A stretch of 64,000 nucleotides of DNA from Paraburkholderia domus (GTDB taxonomy: Bacteria > Pseudomonadota > Gammaproteobacteria > Burkholderiales > Burkholderiaceae). Location: NCBI RefSeq assembly GCF_905220705.1, contig NZ_CAJNAT010000017.1:1-64000 (forward strand), written 5' to 3'. Both the position numbers and the translations under genes were made by a program. The first letter of the stretch is position 1; every line of letters starts with the position of its first letter. Positions 16,454-26,696 of the stretch are shown here, one piece after another. The notes under the pieces are model-generated. The model saw only the letters and a list, made by a program, of their open reading frames with translations. It did no database searches and was not told the origin of the DNA.

Positions 16454-18112
16454 TTACACCTTGACGCCGTAGATTTTTTCGGCAACCTCAGCACTCACAT
16501 AGCCGTTCTTCACGTCGTCGATGACCGCTTCGCGCGCGCGCTCAGCGGGATTGCCGTAGCCGCCGCCCGAGCCCGTCCGCACGCGGACGACATCGCCTTT
16601 CTTCAGGATCAGTCCGCTGACCATTGAGTGGCGCTCACTGCGCCCGTCTGTGCGGACCACCTCGACATAGTTCGGGGAGCCGTCGGCTCCGCCCTCCAGT
16701 CCCCAAGGCGGGATCTTCGAGCGTGTGTAGCCGCAAGTCAGGAAGGTGCCATCCGATCGGACACGGTAGTCGAGACGGATGCCGCGCCCGCCCCGATATT
16801 GACCGTGTCCACCCGCCTCGTCGTTCAGCTCCATCCTGTCGACATATAGACCATATCGGGCCTCGCAGACTTCGACCGGACAGTTGTAGGTTTCGCCATG
16901 CAGCCCCGAGTACATCGCACTGTTCCCGTCGCGACCTCGTTCGCCCCCCCAGCCACCAATTTCTGGCTCGACGAGGGTGAATGACCGGCCCGTATCCGGA
17001 TGCAGACCGCCGATGATGGTTGCACAGACCGATGCGAAGTTACCGGCCGGCAACCTGCCCGGCAGGTGCGATGCGAGACACTGCAGGATCAGGTCGTAGA
17101 CCCGGATCAGGTTTTCGAAGTAAAAGCCTTCGGCTGCAGGAGTGCGCGCATCGAACAGTGTGCCCGGGCGGGTAAGCACCTTCAGCGGGCGAAAAGTTCC
17201 GCCGTTGGTTGCGGCCTGGGGCGCGGTTACGGCCTTGAATGCCATCTGGGCCGCGACCACCGTCCCGTCGCGGCTCAGGTTGGTCGGCCCGTCCGCCTGG
17301 TCCGGGTTATCGCGCAAATCGACTACCATGCCGGTATCCGTGATTTCCACGGTGACCTTGAATACCTGCCCGTCGTCTTGAGGCTCCTCCATCGTTGACC
17401 GCCCGCGCGGCGCATCAGCGAGAGCCTTGAGCGACACCTTCTCACCAAGGTCCATGAAATCGTCCACGGCCTGGAGAAACAGTCCGATTCCGTACTTGTT
17501 CGCCAGTTCAATGATGCGGCCTGCGCCACTTCGCACCGCTGCGATTCCCGCCCACAGGTCACCTTCCATGAAGTCGGGCATGCGGGTGTTTGCCTGCAGG
17601 ATCTGCATGACTGAACGGATCGGCTTGCCTTTCGAAATCAGCTTGACGGAGGCGAGCCGCAACCCTTCCTGGAAGATGTCTTTTGCATCGGTGGAAAGGG
17701 ATCCGGGAACCATGCCGCCCACGTCATTCCAGTGGGCGATATTGGCGGTCCACGCGATGAGATGTCCGTCCACAAACACCGGCATTGCGAGCACCACATC
17801 GTTCAAATGGGTGACCCCGCCGCTGTGCGGATCGTTGGTAATAAAAACGTCGCCCGGCTCGATCTCCCCCGGCTGCGAATGGTGCACCAGGATTTGCTTG
17901 ACTGCCTTGTCCAGCACTCCGACGAAAGCGGGAATTCCGGCGCCGGAGCTGGCAATTTCGCCGTGCGCGTCAGTGATGCCCGTGCCCATGTCAAGCACCT
18001 CGTAGATGATCGGGCTCATTGCCGTCTTGCGCATCGCAGCGAACATCTCGTCGGCAATGGCCTGCAGGGAATTCTGGATTATCTCGAGTGTAAAGATGTC
18101 GATCTGACTCAT
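16454..18112 (-). CDS. hyuB: hydantoinase/oxoprolinase subunit B (HyuB-like)
   Basis: 552 aa from MSQIDIFTLEI; a longer frame to 18217 adds an improbable leader that overlaps hyuA. Family blocks are present: EMFAAMRKTAMSPIIYEVLD, GDVFITNDPHSGGVTHLND, and the C-terminal GSGGGYGNPAERA. HyuB pairs with HyuA as ATP-dependent N-methylhydantoinase, 5-oxoprolinase or acetone-carboxylase-like enzymes. It starts 19 bp after the hyuA stop, so the two are translated from one message. The substrate is not determined; hydantoins, 5-oxoproline-like lactams or creatinine-derived rings are candidates. Confidence 0.93.
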   Translation of the reverse strand: MSQIDIFTLEIIQNSLQAIADEMFAAMRKTAMSPIIYEVLDMGTGITDAHGEIASSGAGIPAFVGVLDKAVKQILVHHSQPGEIEPGDVFITNDPHSGGVTHLNDVVLAMPVFVDGHLIAWTANIAHWNDVGGMVPGSLSTDAKDIFQEGLRLASVKLISKGKPIRSVMQILQANTRMPDFMEGDLWAGIAAVRSGAGRIIELANKYGIGLFLQAVDDFMDLGEKVSLKALADAPRGRSTMEEPQDDGQVFKVTVEITDTGMVVDLRDNPDQADGPTNLSRDGTVVAAQMAFKAVTAPQAATNGGTFRPLKVLTRPGTLFDARTPAAEGFYFENLIRVYDLILQCLASHLPGRLPAGNFASVCATIIGGLHPDTGRSFTLVEPEIGGWGGERGRDGNSAMYSGLHGETYNCPVEVCEARYGLYVDRMELNDEAGGHGQYRGGRGIRLDYRVRSDGTFLTCGYTRSKIPPWGLEGGADGSPNYVEVVRTDGRSERHSMVSGLILKKGDVVRVRTGSGGGYGNPAERAREAVIDDVKNGYVSAEVAEKIYGVKV

Positions 18113-18131
18113 TTGCGGTTCTCCGTCGTCC

Positions 18132-20210
18132 TCAGATGGTGATATGAATGTTGCCGAGGCGATCGACGCTGACACCGTTCTTCGGGTGGACCACGATCGT
18201 CGTACCAGAGTCTTCAATAACAGCCGGGCCGTCGATGGTCATACCGGGTTCGAGCTTCGCATTGTCATAGATGACCGCTTCGTGAATACCCTCCAGGGCA
18301 TAATCGACCAGGCGATGCCCTTTCACGGCCGACTCCACTGCAGCGCCCGTCACGGGCACCTCGTCGAGGTCCAACTTGCCGATTTCCGCGACCGAGACGA
18401 TGTGGAAACCGACAATTTCAAGCGGCGCGTCAAGACGGTAGGTGTACTGCTGCTCGTATGTCGCGTGAAAGCGGTCGGCAATCGCCGCCCAGTGTGCGGC
18501 AAGCTGTTCGCCCGCACGCAGTGGCACCTCGACCGCATGCTCCTGGTTCTGGTACCGCAGCTTGCACAGGACCGTGAGCTTTACGCGCTCAGGCGCGATG
18601 TCTTCCTTCGTGAACTGTGCAAGCGCCGCGACCGACAACTCGTCGAGCAGTGACTGCGCTTCGGCGATGGCATCATCGCGATTCACTTCAAAGAACCGGT
18701 TGACGAACATGTCGCGCCGCAGGTCCGACATCGTCATGCCCCATGCAGAGAACACCGACGCTCCACGCGGAATGACCACCTTCTTCGCGCCCAGCTCCTG
18801 CCCAAGCGCGACAGCGTGCATCGCGCCCCCTCCACCGAATGCGACGAGCGTAAAATCACGCGGATCGTGGCCGCGGCTCAATGAGACCAGCTTCAGCGCA
18901 TTGACCATGTTGTCGTTGGCGATTCGGATGATCCCGCGTGCGATTTCCTCGCGCGACATGTTCAGCCGTGCGGCAAGCGGATCCAGTGCCGTCTCGACAG
19001 CATTCATGTCCGCGACAAGCTCTCCACCGCAGAAGTAGTCCTTGTTGATGCGACCCAGTATCAGATTGGCGTCGGTGGTGGTTACGTTCGTCCCGCCATG
19101 ACCATACGCAGCAGGTCCTGGCAAGGCACCCGCCGACTGAGGGCCCACGTGCAGCTTGCTGAATTCGTCGATCCAGGCAATTGAGCCCCCCCCGTTGCCG
19201 ATCTCGACAAGGTCCACCACGGGCACCATGATGGGATAGCCCGCGCTGACGCGGTCGCGCTCAACCCAGTAGTCCGTCTTGATGGCCACCTGGCCGTTCT
19301 GGATCAGTGAACACTTAGCTGTGGTGCCACCGATGTCCAGTGCCAGCACGTTCGGTTCCCCGATCAGGCGACCAAGCTCGGCCGCGCCCCAGAAACCGCT
19401 GGCTGGTCCGGACTCGACCATCGTGATTGGAATGTCACGGGCATGCGAAACGGTATCAACGCCGCAGTTCGATTGCATCACATACAGGGGCGCGGTGTAG
19501 CCACTCTGGCGCAGCCCCTGCTCGAGGCTATCCAGATAGCGCGAGGCAATTGGCTGAACGTAGGCAGACAACACAGTCGTGCTCGAACGTTCATATTCGC
19601 GCCATTCGCGTGTAATCTGATGCGACGCGACAGCCGAGACTTCCGGCCAGAGACGCTTTACCTCAGAGAGAAGCGCCTGTTCGTGGGCAGGATTGGCGTA
19701 CGCATGCAACAGGCAGATCGCTACCGCCTCAACGCCCTCGCGCCGGAAATCATCGAGAATCTGCTTAAGATTCTTGGTGTCCAGCGGTTCACGTTCCTGT
19801 CCGTCAAAGTGCATGCGCCCGGCGATTTCGCGGCGCAACTGGCGAGGCACAAACGGTCCCGGCTTGACCCACTGCAGGTTAAAGAAGTCCGGACGGTTTG
19901 CGCGCGCAATTTCGAGCACATCTCGAAATCCGGTGCTTGTGATAAGTCCGGTTTTGACGCCCCGTCGCTCGGTCAGCGCGTTGATAACGACGGTCGTGCC
20001 GTGTGCCAGAAAGCTGACGTCTTCGAGGCGGACCTCCGCCTTGCGCAGCACATTCAAGATACCCTGTTCGAAATTGGGCGGCGTCGTATCCGATTTTGCG
20101 GTTCGTATAGTCTGCCTGCCACTTTCGGGATCGAACTCGAAGTAGACAAGATCGGTAAACGTTCCACCAACGTCGGTTGCCACGCGTACGGTCTTTCCAG
20201 TTATTGTCAC
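18132..20210 (-). CDS. hyuA: hydantoinase/oxoprolinase subunit A (HyuA-like)
   Basis: 692 aa from a GTG at 20210, chosen because AAGGAG lies nine bases upstream and because the family starts just before RVATDVGGTFTD. The longer frame to 20378 has a nonsense leader. ATP-binding actin-like motifs include TDVGGTFTDLVYFE, AHGTTVVINAL, LALDIGGTTAKCSLI and AFGGGGAMHAVAL. HyuA is the ATP-dependent subunit that activates the ring amide for hydrolysis together with HyuB. It heads an apparent gene set with hyuB, M24 peptidase, outer-membrane channel, racemase and MFS transporter. Regulation may come from the LuxR-type regulator and GAF protein encoded just upstream on the same strand. Confidence 0.95.
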   Translation of the reverse strand: MTITGKTVRVATDVGGTFTDLVYFEFDPESGRQTIRTAKSDTTPPNFEQGILNVLRKAEVRLEDVSFLAHGTTVVINALTERRGVKTGLITSTGFRDVLEIARANRPDFFNLQWVKPGPFVPRQLRREIAGRMHFDGQEREPLDTKNLKQILDDFRREGVEAVAICLLHAYANPAHEQALLSEVKRLWPEVSAVASHQITREWREYERSSTTVLSAYVQPIASRYLDSLEQGLRQSGYTAPLYVMQSNCGVDTVSHARDIPITMVESGPASGFWGAAELGRLIGEPNVLALDIGGTTAKCSLIQNGQVAIKTDYWVERDRVSAGYPIMVPVVDLVEIGNGGGSIAWIDEFSKLHVGPQSAGALPGPAAYGHGGTNVTTTDANLILGRINKDYFCGGELVADMNAVETALDPLAARLNMSREEIARGIIRIANDNMVNALKLVSLSRGHDPRDFTLVAFGGGGAMHAVALGQELGAKKVVIPRGASVFSAWGMTMSDLRRDMFVNRFFEVNRDDAIAEAQSLLDELSVAALAQFTKEDIAPERVKLTVLCKLRYQNQEHAVEVPLRAGEQLAAHWAAIADRFHATYEQQYTYRLDAPLEIVGFHIVSVAEIGKLDLDEVPVTGAAVESAVKGHRLVDYALEGIHEAVIYDNAKLEPGMTIDGPAVIEDSGTTIVVHPKNGVSVDRLGNIHITI

Positions 20211-20302
20211 AACACGTCTCCTTGCATCACGGGTCCTTCCGGTTGCCCGTGAGTTGATAATTCGTCGAATTGCGTTCCGGCTGCATGATCGCCGGGTCGC
20301 GC

Positions 20303-20557
20303 TCAGTGCGCTGCCAGTGGCTCGCGGACGTTCCCACCCATAGCCGGGCGCGTTACATCCGCCGGAAAAACACACCACGTGCCGTCGTCATGTCGGAAAA
20401 AGAAAACTGCCAGCGCGTCGTTCAGACGGGATACCTTGACGCCGACATACCGTGTCCGATCGGCACGCGTCCGGCTGAACCGTGTTACTCGTACTGCAGA
20501 GGCCGGTCCAAGCCACTTTTCGACCAACCAGCGCAGTGAGTTATCGCGAACGTTCAT
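20303..20557 (-). CDS. small hypothetical protein, 84 aa
   Basis: MNVRDNSLRWLVEKWLG followed by AVRVTRF.RTRA.RTRYVGVKV, then ALAVFFFRHDDGTWCVFPA. The pattern of a short helix followed by beta strands with a conserved FFFRHDDGTWCVFPP-type block is one I associate with small conserved Burkholderia proteins. No signal peptide or membrane segment. It lies 92 bp upstream of hyuA on the same strand. Function unknown. Confidence 0.6.
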   Translation of the reverse strand: MNVRDNSLRWLVEKWLGPASAVRVTRFSRTRADRTRYVGVKVSRLNDALAVFFFRHDDGTWCVFPADVTRPAMGGNVREPLAAH

Positions 20558-20657
20558 TTCGTTCTCCTACGAACTAGCCCGTCACCGGCAGCCCAGACTT
20601 CTCTAGCCGCGAGCTGTATTTCATTGGCGTCACGCCTTCGCGACACCCCCGCTCTTC

Positions 20658-21179
20658 TCACCCGACCGGCTGCGAAGTACCAAGCAACACCGGCGCATAG
20701 GCAAGTGCACACAACATCGTGCTGTCCTGCACGCGCTTCGGTGTGAACCAGTGCGCTTCGTGAAGGACGTTAACCGTGCCGATCACCGTACCGTAATGGC
20801 ATACCGGCAAGTTTAGGAGCGAACCACAGCCGAGCCCAAAAATCGTTTCATAGTCAGGTATCACACGACGAACGTCTGCCTCGTCGCGGCATAAGAATGC
20901 CTCCTGGCGTCCGAGGACCTGTTGTACCCACTCGTCGCACAGCCTGCCTTTGGTGCCGCCAACCGGATACACACCCGGGTGACTGCTCCAGATACGCTGC
21001 GCAACGAGGTCCGGAGTGTTTTCGAAGACCGACACGGTGAAAAGGCGGTAACCGACGCATTGCCGGAATGTACTGGCCAGCTCACCCGGGATGTCGTCCA
21101 GCGACGACGCCTTTGCCTGTGCGGCAGCCATCGCCAACATCGCGCGCGCTGCCAGATCTCCCTCCAACCCAACGCTCAT
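20658..21179 (-). CDS. GAF-domain protein, 173 aa
   Basis: The ATG at 21179 (MSVGLEGDL) follows AGGGGAGAGGG. Residues of about 15-170 form one GAF fold: CVGYRLFTVSVFE, RDEADVRRVIPDYETIFGLGCGSLLNLPVCHYGTVIGTVNVLHEAHWFT, then a C-terminal helix. There is no output domain. Free-standing GAF proteins bind small molecules or act as simple enzymes (for example free methionine-R-sulfoxide reductase), but I see no convincing catalytic cysteine set for the latter. Its place upstream of the hydantoinase-like genes suggests a ligand sensor or ancillary role. Confidence 0.8.
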   Translation of the reverse strand: MSVGLEGDLAARAMLAMAAAQAKASSLDDIPGELASTFRQCVGYRLFTVSVFENTPDLVAQRIWSSHPGVYPVGGTKGRLCDEWVQQVLGRQEAFLCRDEADVRRVIPDYETIFGLGCGSLLNLPVCHYGTVIGTVNVLHEAHWFTPKRVQDSTMLCALAYAPVLLGTSQPVG

Positions 21180-21497
21180 CACCCTCTCCCCTTGCAACGT
21201 CTCAGCCGCCTGCAATCGTCGACCACGAGGCGACCCTGCTTGCCCGGCCTATGTCGGTAAGGACGCCCCTGTGAAGGGCTGACTTGTTCATTGTGGTATC
21301 GCTGTTTGCGGCCGACTATTCGTTCGTAACGAGGTCGCGAATTGCTTTCGGTCGCAACTGCGATGCGATACCAACCGTCCTTGAGTTGCACTTTATGAAA
21401 CCATCAACCGGAACTCAACGCTGGCGACGGGTAGGCGTAGCCGCAAAGGTTGCAATGGCTACCCGGATGGGTAGGTTGATGAGGACAAGCCCTATGC
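21180..21497. other. intergenic region between LuxR-type regulator and GAF gene
   Basis: 318 bp upstream of the GAF gene. It should contain the promoter of the downstream set. A GGGTAG ... CTACCC inverted pair near 21429-21467 is the only structure I noticed. Confidence 0.4.
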
Positions 21498-24182
21498 TCA
21501 GGGCTCTGGGGAGAGGATCCCATGCTGCAATGCAGCACTGATCGCCGCTGCGCGGTTGTCAACGCCCAGCTTCTGGAAGATCTGCTTGAGGTGGAACTTC
21601 ACCGTATTCTCGGAAACGTCGAGCGCACGCGCAATGGCCTTGTTGGATTGACCGCTTGCCAGCAATGTCAGCACCCGCGTTTCCTTGACACTGAACTGGG
21701 CTCGTGGGCGGACCGGGTGAGCCTGCCATCCACGAAGTTGCGTAATGACGGCAGACACGGTTGGAGGCAGCCCACCTTCTGGCCGTTGCACGACCGGTAG
21801 TATGGCGGGACCGACCTCCAGCAGAAGGCCCGGCAAACCATGCTGTAACAGGGGCGCAAGGATTTCGCTGACTTCCGACTGACTGATTTCGCCATTCGTT
21901 GCCCTGCGTTTTGCGACTAGGACCATCAGACGCAAACGCAATGCTGGCAGATGGAGACCGGCTCGTTCCAACGTGTCCGCCCCGCGTTCGAGGCGCGAGA
22001 GCGCCGCTGCGGCAGCCCCTGTTGCCAGTTGCACTCGCGCAAGCGCCAGCGCACTGGCCTCACGGTTGCGCCAGTCCGTTCCGGGTCCAGCTGTCGATTG
22101 GGCGGAGGTGTCGAGGTTTGCCGCCTGCGCCTCCCGCTGCGCCTGAGAAATAAGGCCGCATTGCGACAGCAGATCGACGCGCCACGCCTGAACCAGATGT
22201 CCGAGCCGCGGCAAGTGCCGGTCGCGAGCGAGCTGGGACGTATGATCCAGCACTGCAAGCGCGTGCTGCAGGCCGTGTTGCCGCAGCCCGGTACGCCAGG
22301 AAATTTCAGCGACGGCGGCAAACACGTCTAGCCAGCCATCAGTGTGCTCGAGCGAGTCCTGGGCGCCTCGTATCCAGTGTTGCGTCTCGCTCCGCAGCCC
22401 TTGCCAGTAGAGATGCTGGGCTTTGAAACAGCCAACCAGGGCCTTCAGCGAACTGTCCGTGCCGAAATTCGTTTCCGCCAGCGCTAGTGCCTCGTCAATC
22501 AGTTTTCTCGACTCTGTCACCTGCCCGCTCATGGCAAGAGCCAAAGCCTCATGCATGAGACAGTAGTTTTCTCCAAGTGGGCTTGCAACCAGATGCATCC
22601 GCGCACGAGCGCCCCTTGCTGCCTGCATGGCGTCACCCATTCGCCCTTGCGCTAGCGCGCCGACCGCGTCGACGCATAACAGCGTGCCTTGGGCGAGCGG
22701 ATCGTTGGGCAGGTCCTTGCTCGTTGCTGCCCCGGTACCTAGCCAGTCGGCGAGGTCGTCAAAGTGATCGAAGTATGTGTGCACCAGAGCACGAATAACT
22801 GCGAAATCACGCTCGAGGCGCGCATCGCCCTTCACCGCAACTTCTGAGAGCCGCAACAGCTCAAACGCAAGCGCTTCGTTGCCCAGCTTGGCGTGCAGAT
22901 AGGACTGCATGAGAACCAGCTCTGGCTCGCTGCGCCGGGTAAGGTCGTCGAACTGCTGAAGGAGGCCCTGTGTGTAAAGAATGCCCTTGCGCAGTACCAG
23001 CTCCCATCCTCCCGCCGCGCGGACAAGCCTCACACCAAGCTCGGTGTCGTTGGCGCGCAGGGCATGTGAGACCGCCATGACCCAGTCGCCTTGCACTGCC
23101 AGCCAGCCAGCCGCGGCCCGATGAATCTCTGCGGCCCGTTGTCCGTCCAGTCTTGGGCGTAGAAAGTCAGACAGCAGAAGATGATAGCGAAACCAACTGT
23201 GATCGGCGTCCAGTGGAACAAGCAGGGCCTCGAACTGTGTCAGCCGCGAGAGGATCGCGGCACTGTCATTCCGGGCCCTGGTGACATCGGCCAGCTCCGC
23301 GTTGAAACGCTCCAGCAGCGAAGTCTCCAGCAGAAATTCTCGACAGTCCTCAGGCATGTTGTCCAGAAGCTGCTCGGCCAGATATTCGGCCACCTCCGCG
23401 ACTCGTCCAGAAAAGGACGGGAGTCCAAATGCCGAGCCGCTCCCGCGCGCAAGCCACAGGCGAGCCAGCTGCACGGCGACCGCCCAGCCCTCGGTCTTCG
23501 AATGAACTGTAGCAAGCGCAGACTGCCCCAGTTCCGGGCCGAGAATCTGGGAGGCTTCGGAAAGCGACAACACAAGATCACCGGCCTCAACTTCGTGCAC
23601 CAGTCCGCGAGCCTTGAGCGTTGCCAAGGGCCACGAAGGTCGGGTCCGGCTCGCAACAACCAGATGGAGCCACTGACTGCCTCGCTCCAGCAGCGTCAGG
23701 ACAATTTCATCGACCGCGTCGCACGCCGCTCGATGGTAGTCATCGAGCATCAACGAAAACCGGCGGCCATCGCGCGCAAGCGCCTGCAACAATGTAGCCA
23801 CGGTTCGCTGCGGACGCGCATCAAGGGTCTGCGAATGCGCCAGGGGAGACAATCCCCCCAGGTCCAGTCCGGCGTCTTCCAGCGCGAGAAGGAAATAGGC
23901 AAGAAAGCGGCTCGCCTCCGCGTCCGCCTCATCCAGTGACAACCAGGCTACCGGAGTGCCGTCTTCACGCTGAAGCAGCGCCAATCGCAATTGCGCGAGC
24001 AATGTCGTCTTGCCGAAGCCCGGGGCGGATATCACCAATGTAAGAGGCTTGGGCGCGTGGTGCTGGAGTCTCGCCAGTAAGGCGTGGCGCGGTACCGCCT
24101 CAAGCTGCGTCTGCGGCGGGGCAAGCTTACCCACCCACATCCAGGTATTGGACGAGCTGGAATCCTGTGTTTGCTGGTTCAT
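21498..24182 (-). CDS. MalT/LAL-type LuxR family transcriptional activator
   Basis: 894 aa from MNQQTQDSSSS; the longer frame to 24338 adds an unlikely leader. A Walker A motif (SAPGFGKTTLLAQL) at about residue 55-68 and a DDYH Walker B-like motif define the STAND ATPase. A long TPR-rich middle follows. The LuxR helix-turn-helix lies at about 838-885 (TLLASGQSNKAIARALDVSENTVKFHLKQIFQKLGV). Such regulators bind an inducer, hydrolyse ATP and activate adjacent catabolic operons. It lies between the dehydrogenase gene and the GAF and hyu genes, all on one strand, and is the best candidate activator for both. Confidence 0.93.
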   Translation of the reverse strand: MNQQTQDSSSSNTWMWVGKLAPPQTQLEAVPRHALLARLQHHAPKPLTLVISAPGFGKTTLLAQLRLALLQREDGTPVAWLSLDEADAEASRFLAYFLLALEDAGLDLGGLSPLAHSQTLDARPQRTVATLLQALARDGRRFSLMLDDYHRAACDAVDEIVLTLLERGSQWLHLVVASRTRPSWPLATLKARGLVHEVEAGDLVLSLSEASQILGPELGQSALATVHSKTEGWAVAVQLARLWLARGSGSAFGLPSFSGRVAEVAEYLAEQLLDNMPEDCREFLLETSLLERFNAELADVTRARNDSAAILSRLTQFEALLVPLDADHSWFRYHLLLSDFLRPRLDGQRAAEIHRAAAGWLAVQGDWVMAVSHALRANDTELGVRLVRAAGGWELVLRKGILYTQGLLQQFDDLTRRSEPELVLMQSYLHAKLGNEALAFELLRLSEVAVKGDARLERDFAVIRALVHTYFDHFDDLADWLGTGAATSKDLPNDPLAQGTLLCVDAVGALAQGRMGDAMQAARGARARMHLVASPLGENYCLMHEALALAMSGQVTESRKLIDEALALAETNFGTDSSLKALVGCFKAQHLYWQGLRSETQHWIRGAQDSLEHTDGWLDVFAAVAEISWRTGLRQHGLQHALAVLDHTSQLARDRHLPRLGHLVQAWRVDLLSQCGLISQAQREAQAANLDTSAQSTAGPGTDWRNREASALALARVQLATGAAAAALSRLERGADTLERAGLHLPALRLRLMVLVAKRRATNGEISQSEVSEILAPLLQHGLPGLLLEVGPAILPVVQRPEGGLPPTVSAVITQLRGWQAHPVRPRAQFSVKETRVLTLLASGQSNKAIARALDVSENTVKFHLKQIFQKLGVDNRAAAISAALQHGILSPEP

Positions 24183-24558
24183 GCCTTGACGCAGGTTAGT
24201 CCGGTGGTCGAGACGAAAGATATCGGTGCTTTTATGAGCGTCCGTAAAAGTATCAGCACGCACGGGGTCAGCAACCATAGGCCGAAGAGTTGGTAAGTCC
24301 GGAATCCGGCCATGCCATGCGGCCTTCTCGGCCACCAATGAGTGTTCGCGGGCCAGATTATTTGCCGCAGTCTGGCGACATTGACCCCGCCTCGCTTGCC
24401 TGTAGCTGAATTTGTAACAGCCTCCAGAAAATCCCTGCTGTTACTGACAATCATGGCGTAGCCAAGCAATATTACTCCCTCAGGTCTGGGTCCAGACGAG
24501 TGCCGCCAGCCACGCTTGATACTCGTCGGCATGGCGGCGTTGTGTGATTTCCCTGCGC
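24183..24558. other. leader region of the LuxR-type regulator
   Basis: 376 bp between the start of the LuxR-type gene and the stop of the dehydrogenase. No gene, RNA or terminator was recognised. Confidence 0.4.
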
Positions 24559-25644
24559 TTACTTGCGAGTCATGGACGCGCGCTCAATCTTCTCCTGCGC
24601 CCAGTTTACAGCAGCGCGCGCGGGGGCTTCGCCGGTCTGCTCGACGCGCCGCGCAAGCTGCAGCAGCCGCTCCCGGATTCCTGCAACCTCCCCCATCACC
24701 GTCGCCTCGTCGCTTCCACCCAGATATTCCCGCGCGCAACTGATAATACCGCCGGCATTGATCAGGAAGTCTGGCGCAAAGAAGATGCCACGGCGGTGCA
24801 ATGTATCGCCTTCTTCGAGCGTTGCGAGCTGGTTGTTTGCGCCACCTGCAACGATGCGAAAGCGGCATTGTTCGGCGACCGTCGGAGTAATCACCGCACC
24901 CAGTGCGCAAGGTGCGAAAACGTCGGCTTCTACCCCGACGATCTCCGACGGCGCCACTGGGTGTGCACCGAAGCGATCCCGGGCCAAAGCAACCTTTGTG
25001 CCATCGACATCCGAAACGATCAGCTTCGCGCCTGCGTCCGATAGCTGCTGACACAGATCCCAGCCGACTGATCCGAGCCCCTGCACGGCAACCGTCACAC
25101 CCGCGAGGCTGCTGCGACCCAGAACATACTGCACGGCCGCTTCAATGCCGACGAACACCCCGTACGCGGTCTTCGGGGATGGGTTGCCGCCGAACCCGCC
25201 GTCGCGTGGCATCCCGCTGATGTAGCGCGTTTCCGTTTGCGCTGCACGCATGTCACCAACGGTTGTCCCAACATCTTCCGCGGTGATATAGAGACCGTCG
25301 AGCGACTCAACTGCGCGTCCGAATGCTCTGAATAGCTGCGAACGGTCGGTCTGTCCTGCCGTGCGCAAAATGACCGCCTTCCCACCGCCGAATGGCAGGT
25401 CAGCGAGCGCATTCTTATAAGCCATGCCTTGCGAAAGACGCAACGCGTCGAGGAGCGCATCGGCCTCGTGCGCGTAGGTCCAATAACGGCAGCCACCAAA
25501 TGCTGGACCGAGCGTTGTGTTATAGACGGCGATGATCGACTGGAGACCCGACTTGGCGCAGGTGGTCAGCACGATACGCTCGTGGGCGGGACCCTCGCCC
25601 GTACCGAACAGGCCCGCGGCTCTGGAATTGAACTGGTTTGTCAA
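24559..25644 (-). CDS. Leu/Val/Phe/Glu-type amino acid dehydrogenase
   Basis: 361 aa from a TTG at 25644 preceded by GGAG eight bases upstream; an ATG at 25695 is the alternative. Substrate-binding motifs NTTLGPAFGGCRYW and GMAYKNALADLPFGGGKAVI carry the catalytic Lys. AITAEDVGT-like (LYITAEDVGTTVGDM) and a Rossmann GLGSVGWDLCQQL follow. Short chain length and motifs fit leucine or valine dehydrogenases rather than glutamate dehydrogenase. It deaminates branched-chain or aromatic amino acids with NAD. Proximity to the LuxR-type regulator and hydantoinase-like genes suggests it handles an amino acid released by that pathway. Confidence 0.9.
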   Translation of the reverse strand: MTNQFNSRAAGLFGTGEGPAHERIVLTTCAKSGLQSIIAVYNTTLGPAFGGCRYWTYAHEADALLDALRLSQGMAYKNALADLPFGGGKAVILRTAGQTDRSQLFRAFGRAVESLDGLYITAEDVGTTVGDMRAAQTETRYISGMPRDGGFGGNPSPKTAYGVFVGIEAAVQYVLGRSSLAGVTVAVQGLGSVGWDLCQQLSDAGAKLIVSDVDGTKVALARDRFGAHPVAPSEIVGVEADVFAPCALGAVITPTVAEQCRFRIVAGGANNQLATLEEGDTLHRRGIFFAPDFLINAGGIISCAREYLGGSDEATVMGEVAGIRERLLQLARRVEQTGEAPARAAVNWAQEKIERASMTRK

Positions 25645-26696
25645 AACGTTTACTCCGTAAAAGTAAAGAAGCCGAAGCGATAACTTCGCCTTCATCACAC
25701 CAGCCTGGATTGCAGGTCTGGCGCATCGCTGACGCCAAGGGCCAAACGGACCTTGACGCCATGAGAGACAGCGATGGCAATTGTGTTGCCATCGTACTGT
25801 CGGAAACCGCTGGGATCCCATATCGCGTGTTTGGGCGTGGAACCGGCGAGCGAGTGTATCGCACCCGGAAATGGCAGTTCCATTGGAAGGAACCCCAATT
25901 CCTCCACACCCAAGCGAGCGCGTCGCATTCTTGCACGCAGCGTGACAGTTAGCACTCTTAAGTACAATACTCCAATGTGCACTATGCGCTTAGCGAGGCC
26001 AATATGACTCGCGTCTCCCAGCAACCCAATCCTGAAAGCACGAAGGCCGCGACGGGTTGACTGCTGTCCGCTAGCCAGCTCGTCGCGTTCTTTGTGACTG
26101 GCAAGGTCATGCATCCCGCGCAGCCTAGTAGTCGCGCGCATCGCAACAGTGCCCGTCGCGGGCTCCAAATGGTCTCCGCTTATCGCGTCGATTCTCTATT
26201 TTTGTCTTCGATAGCGAAAATCTCACCCTTGACTGGCTTGAGATGCAATCAGGTTTCGGCATCAGGCTCAGCTTCGATGCGGTTCCCAAGAATGGGTAGC
26301 CACGAATCCTGCCGGCGTGCTGTTGAAGAAAACGTTCTTTGCCCCCGCCCCAGTTGTCTCGGAAGACGGGTACGTCGCTTTCCACTTGTCAACGTCTTCT
26401 AGCGCTCTGGTCGATCCACGAGAACGTCAGACTTATTTCGAGGTAGAAACTCGGTCACCGTAACAGGTCGCAGGCAGCTGCATTGGATTCCGTCGACGGC
26501 ATGCAGATGAATCCGGCTTCAGTGTCGAAATTCAGCTTCATGGCTGGCAGCGAGGGATCGGTGCCAATATTCTCTGGAGAAGGCTAGGAGCTTGCTCCGC
26601 TACCCTGACGCGATCCCTCCACGGCTTCCATGGGAATGGTTGCTCGCGCCACTTTTGGAAATCGCGTTCGGCTCATTATGTCTTCCTGACGGCCGG
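25645..26696. other. about 1 kb without a supportable gene
   Basis: Several frames of 80-157 codons cross this interval on both strands, but none shows recognisable motifs, good start signals or consistent coding character. It may contain decayed genes. The first part should include the promoter of the dehydrogenase gene. Confidence 0.4.
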
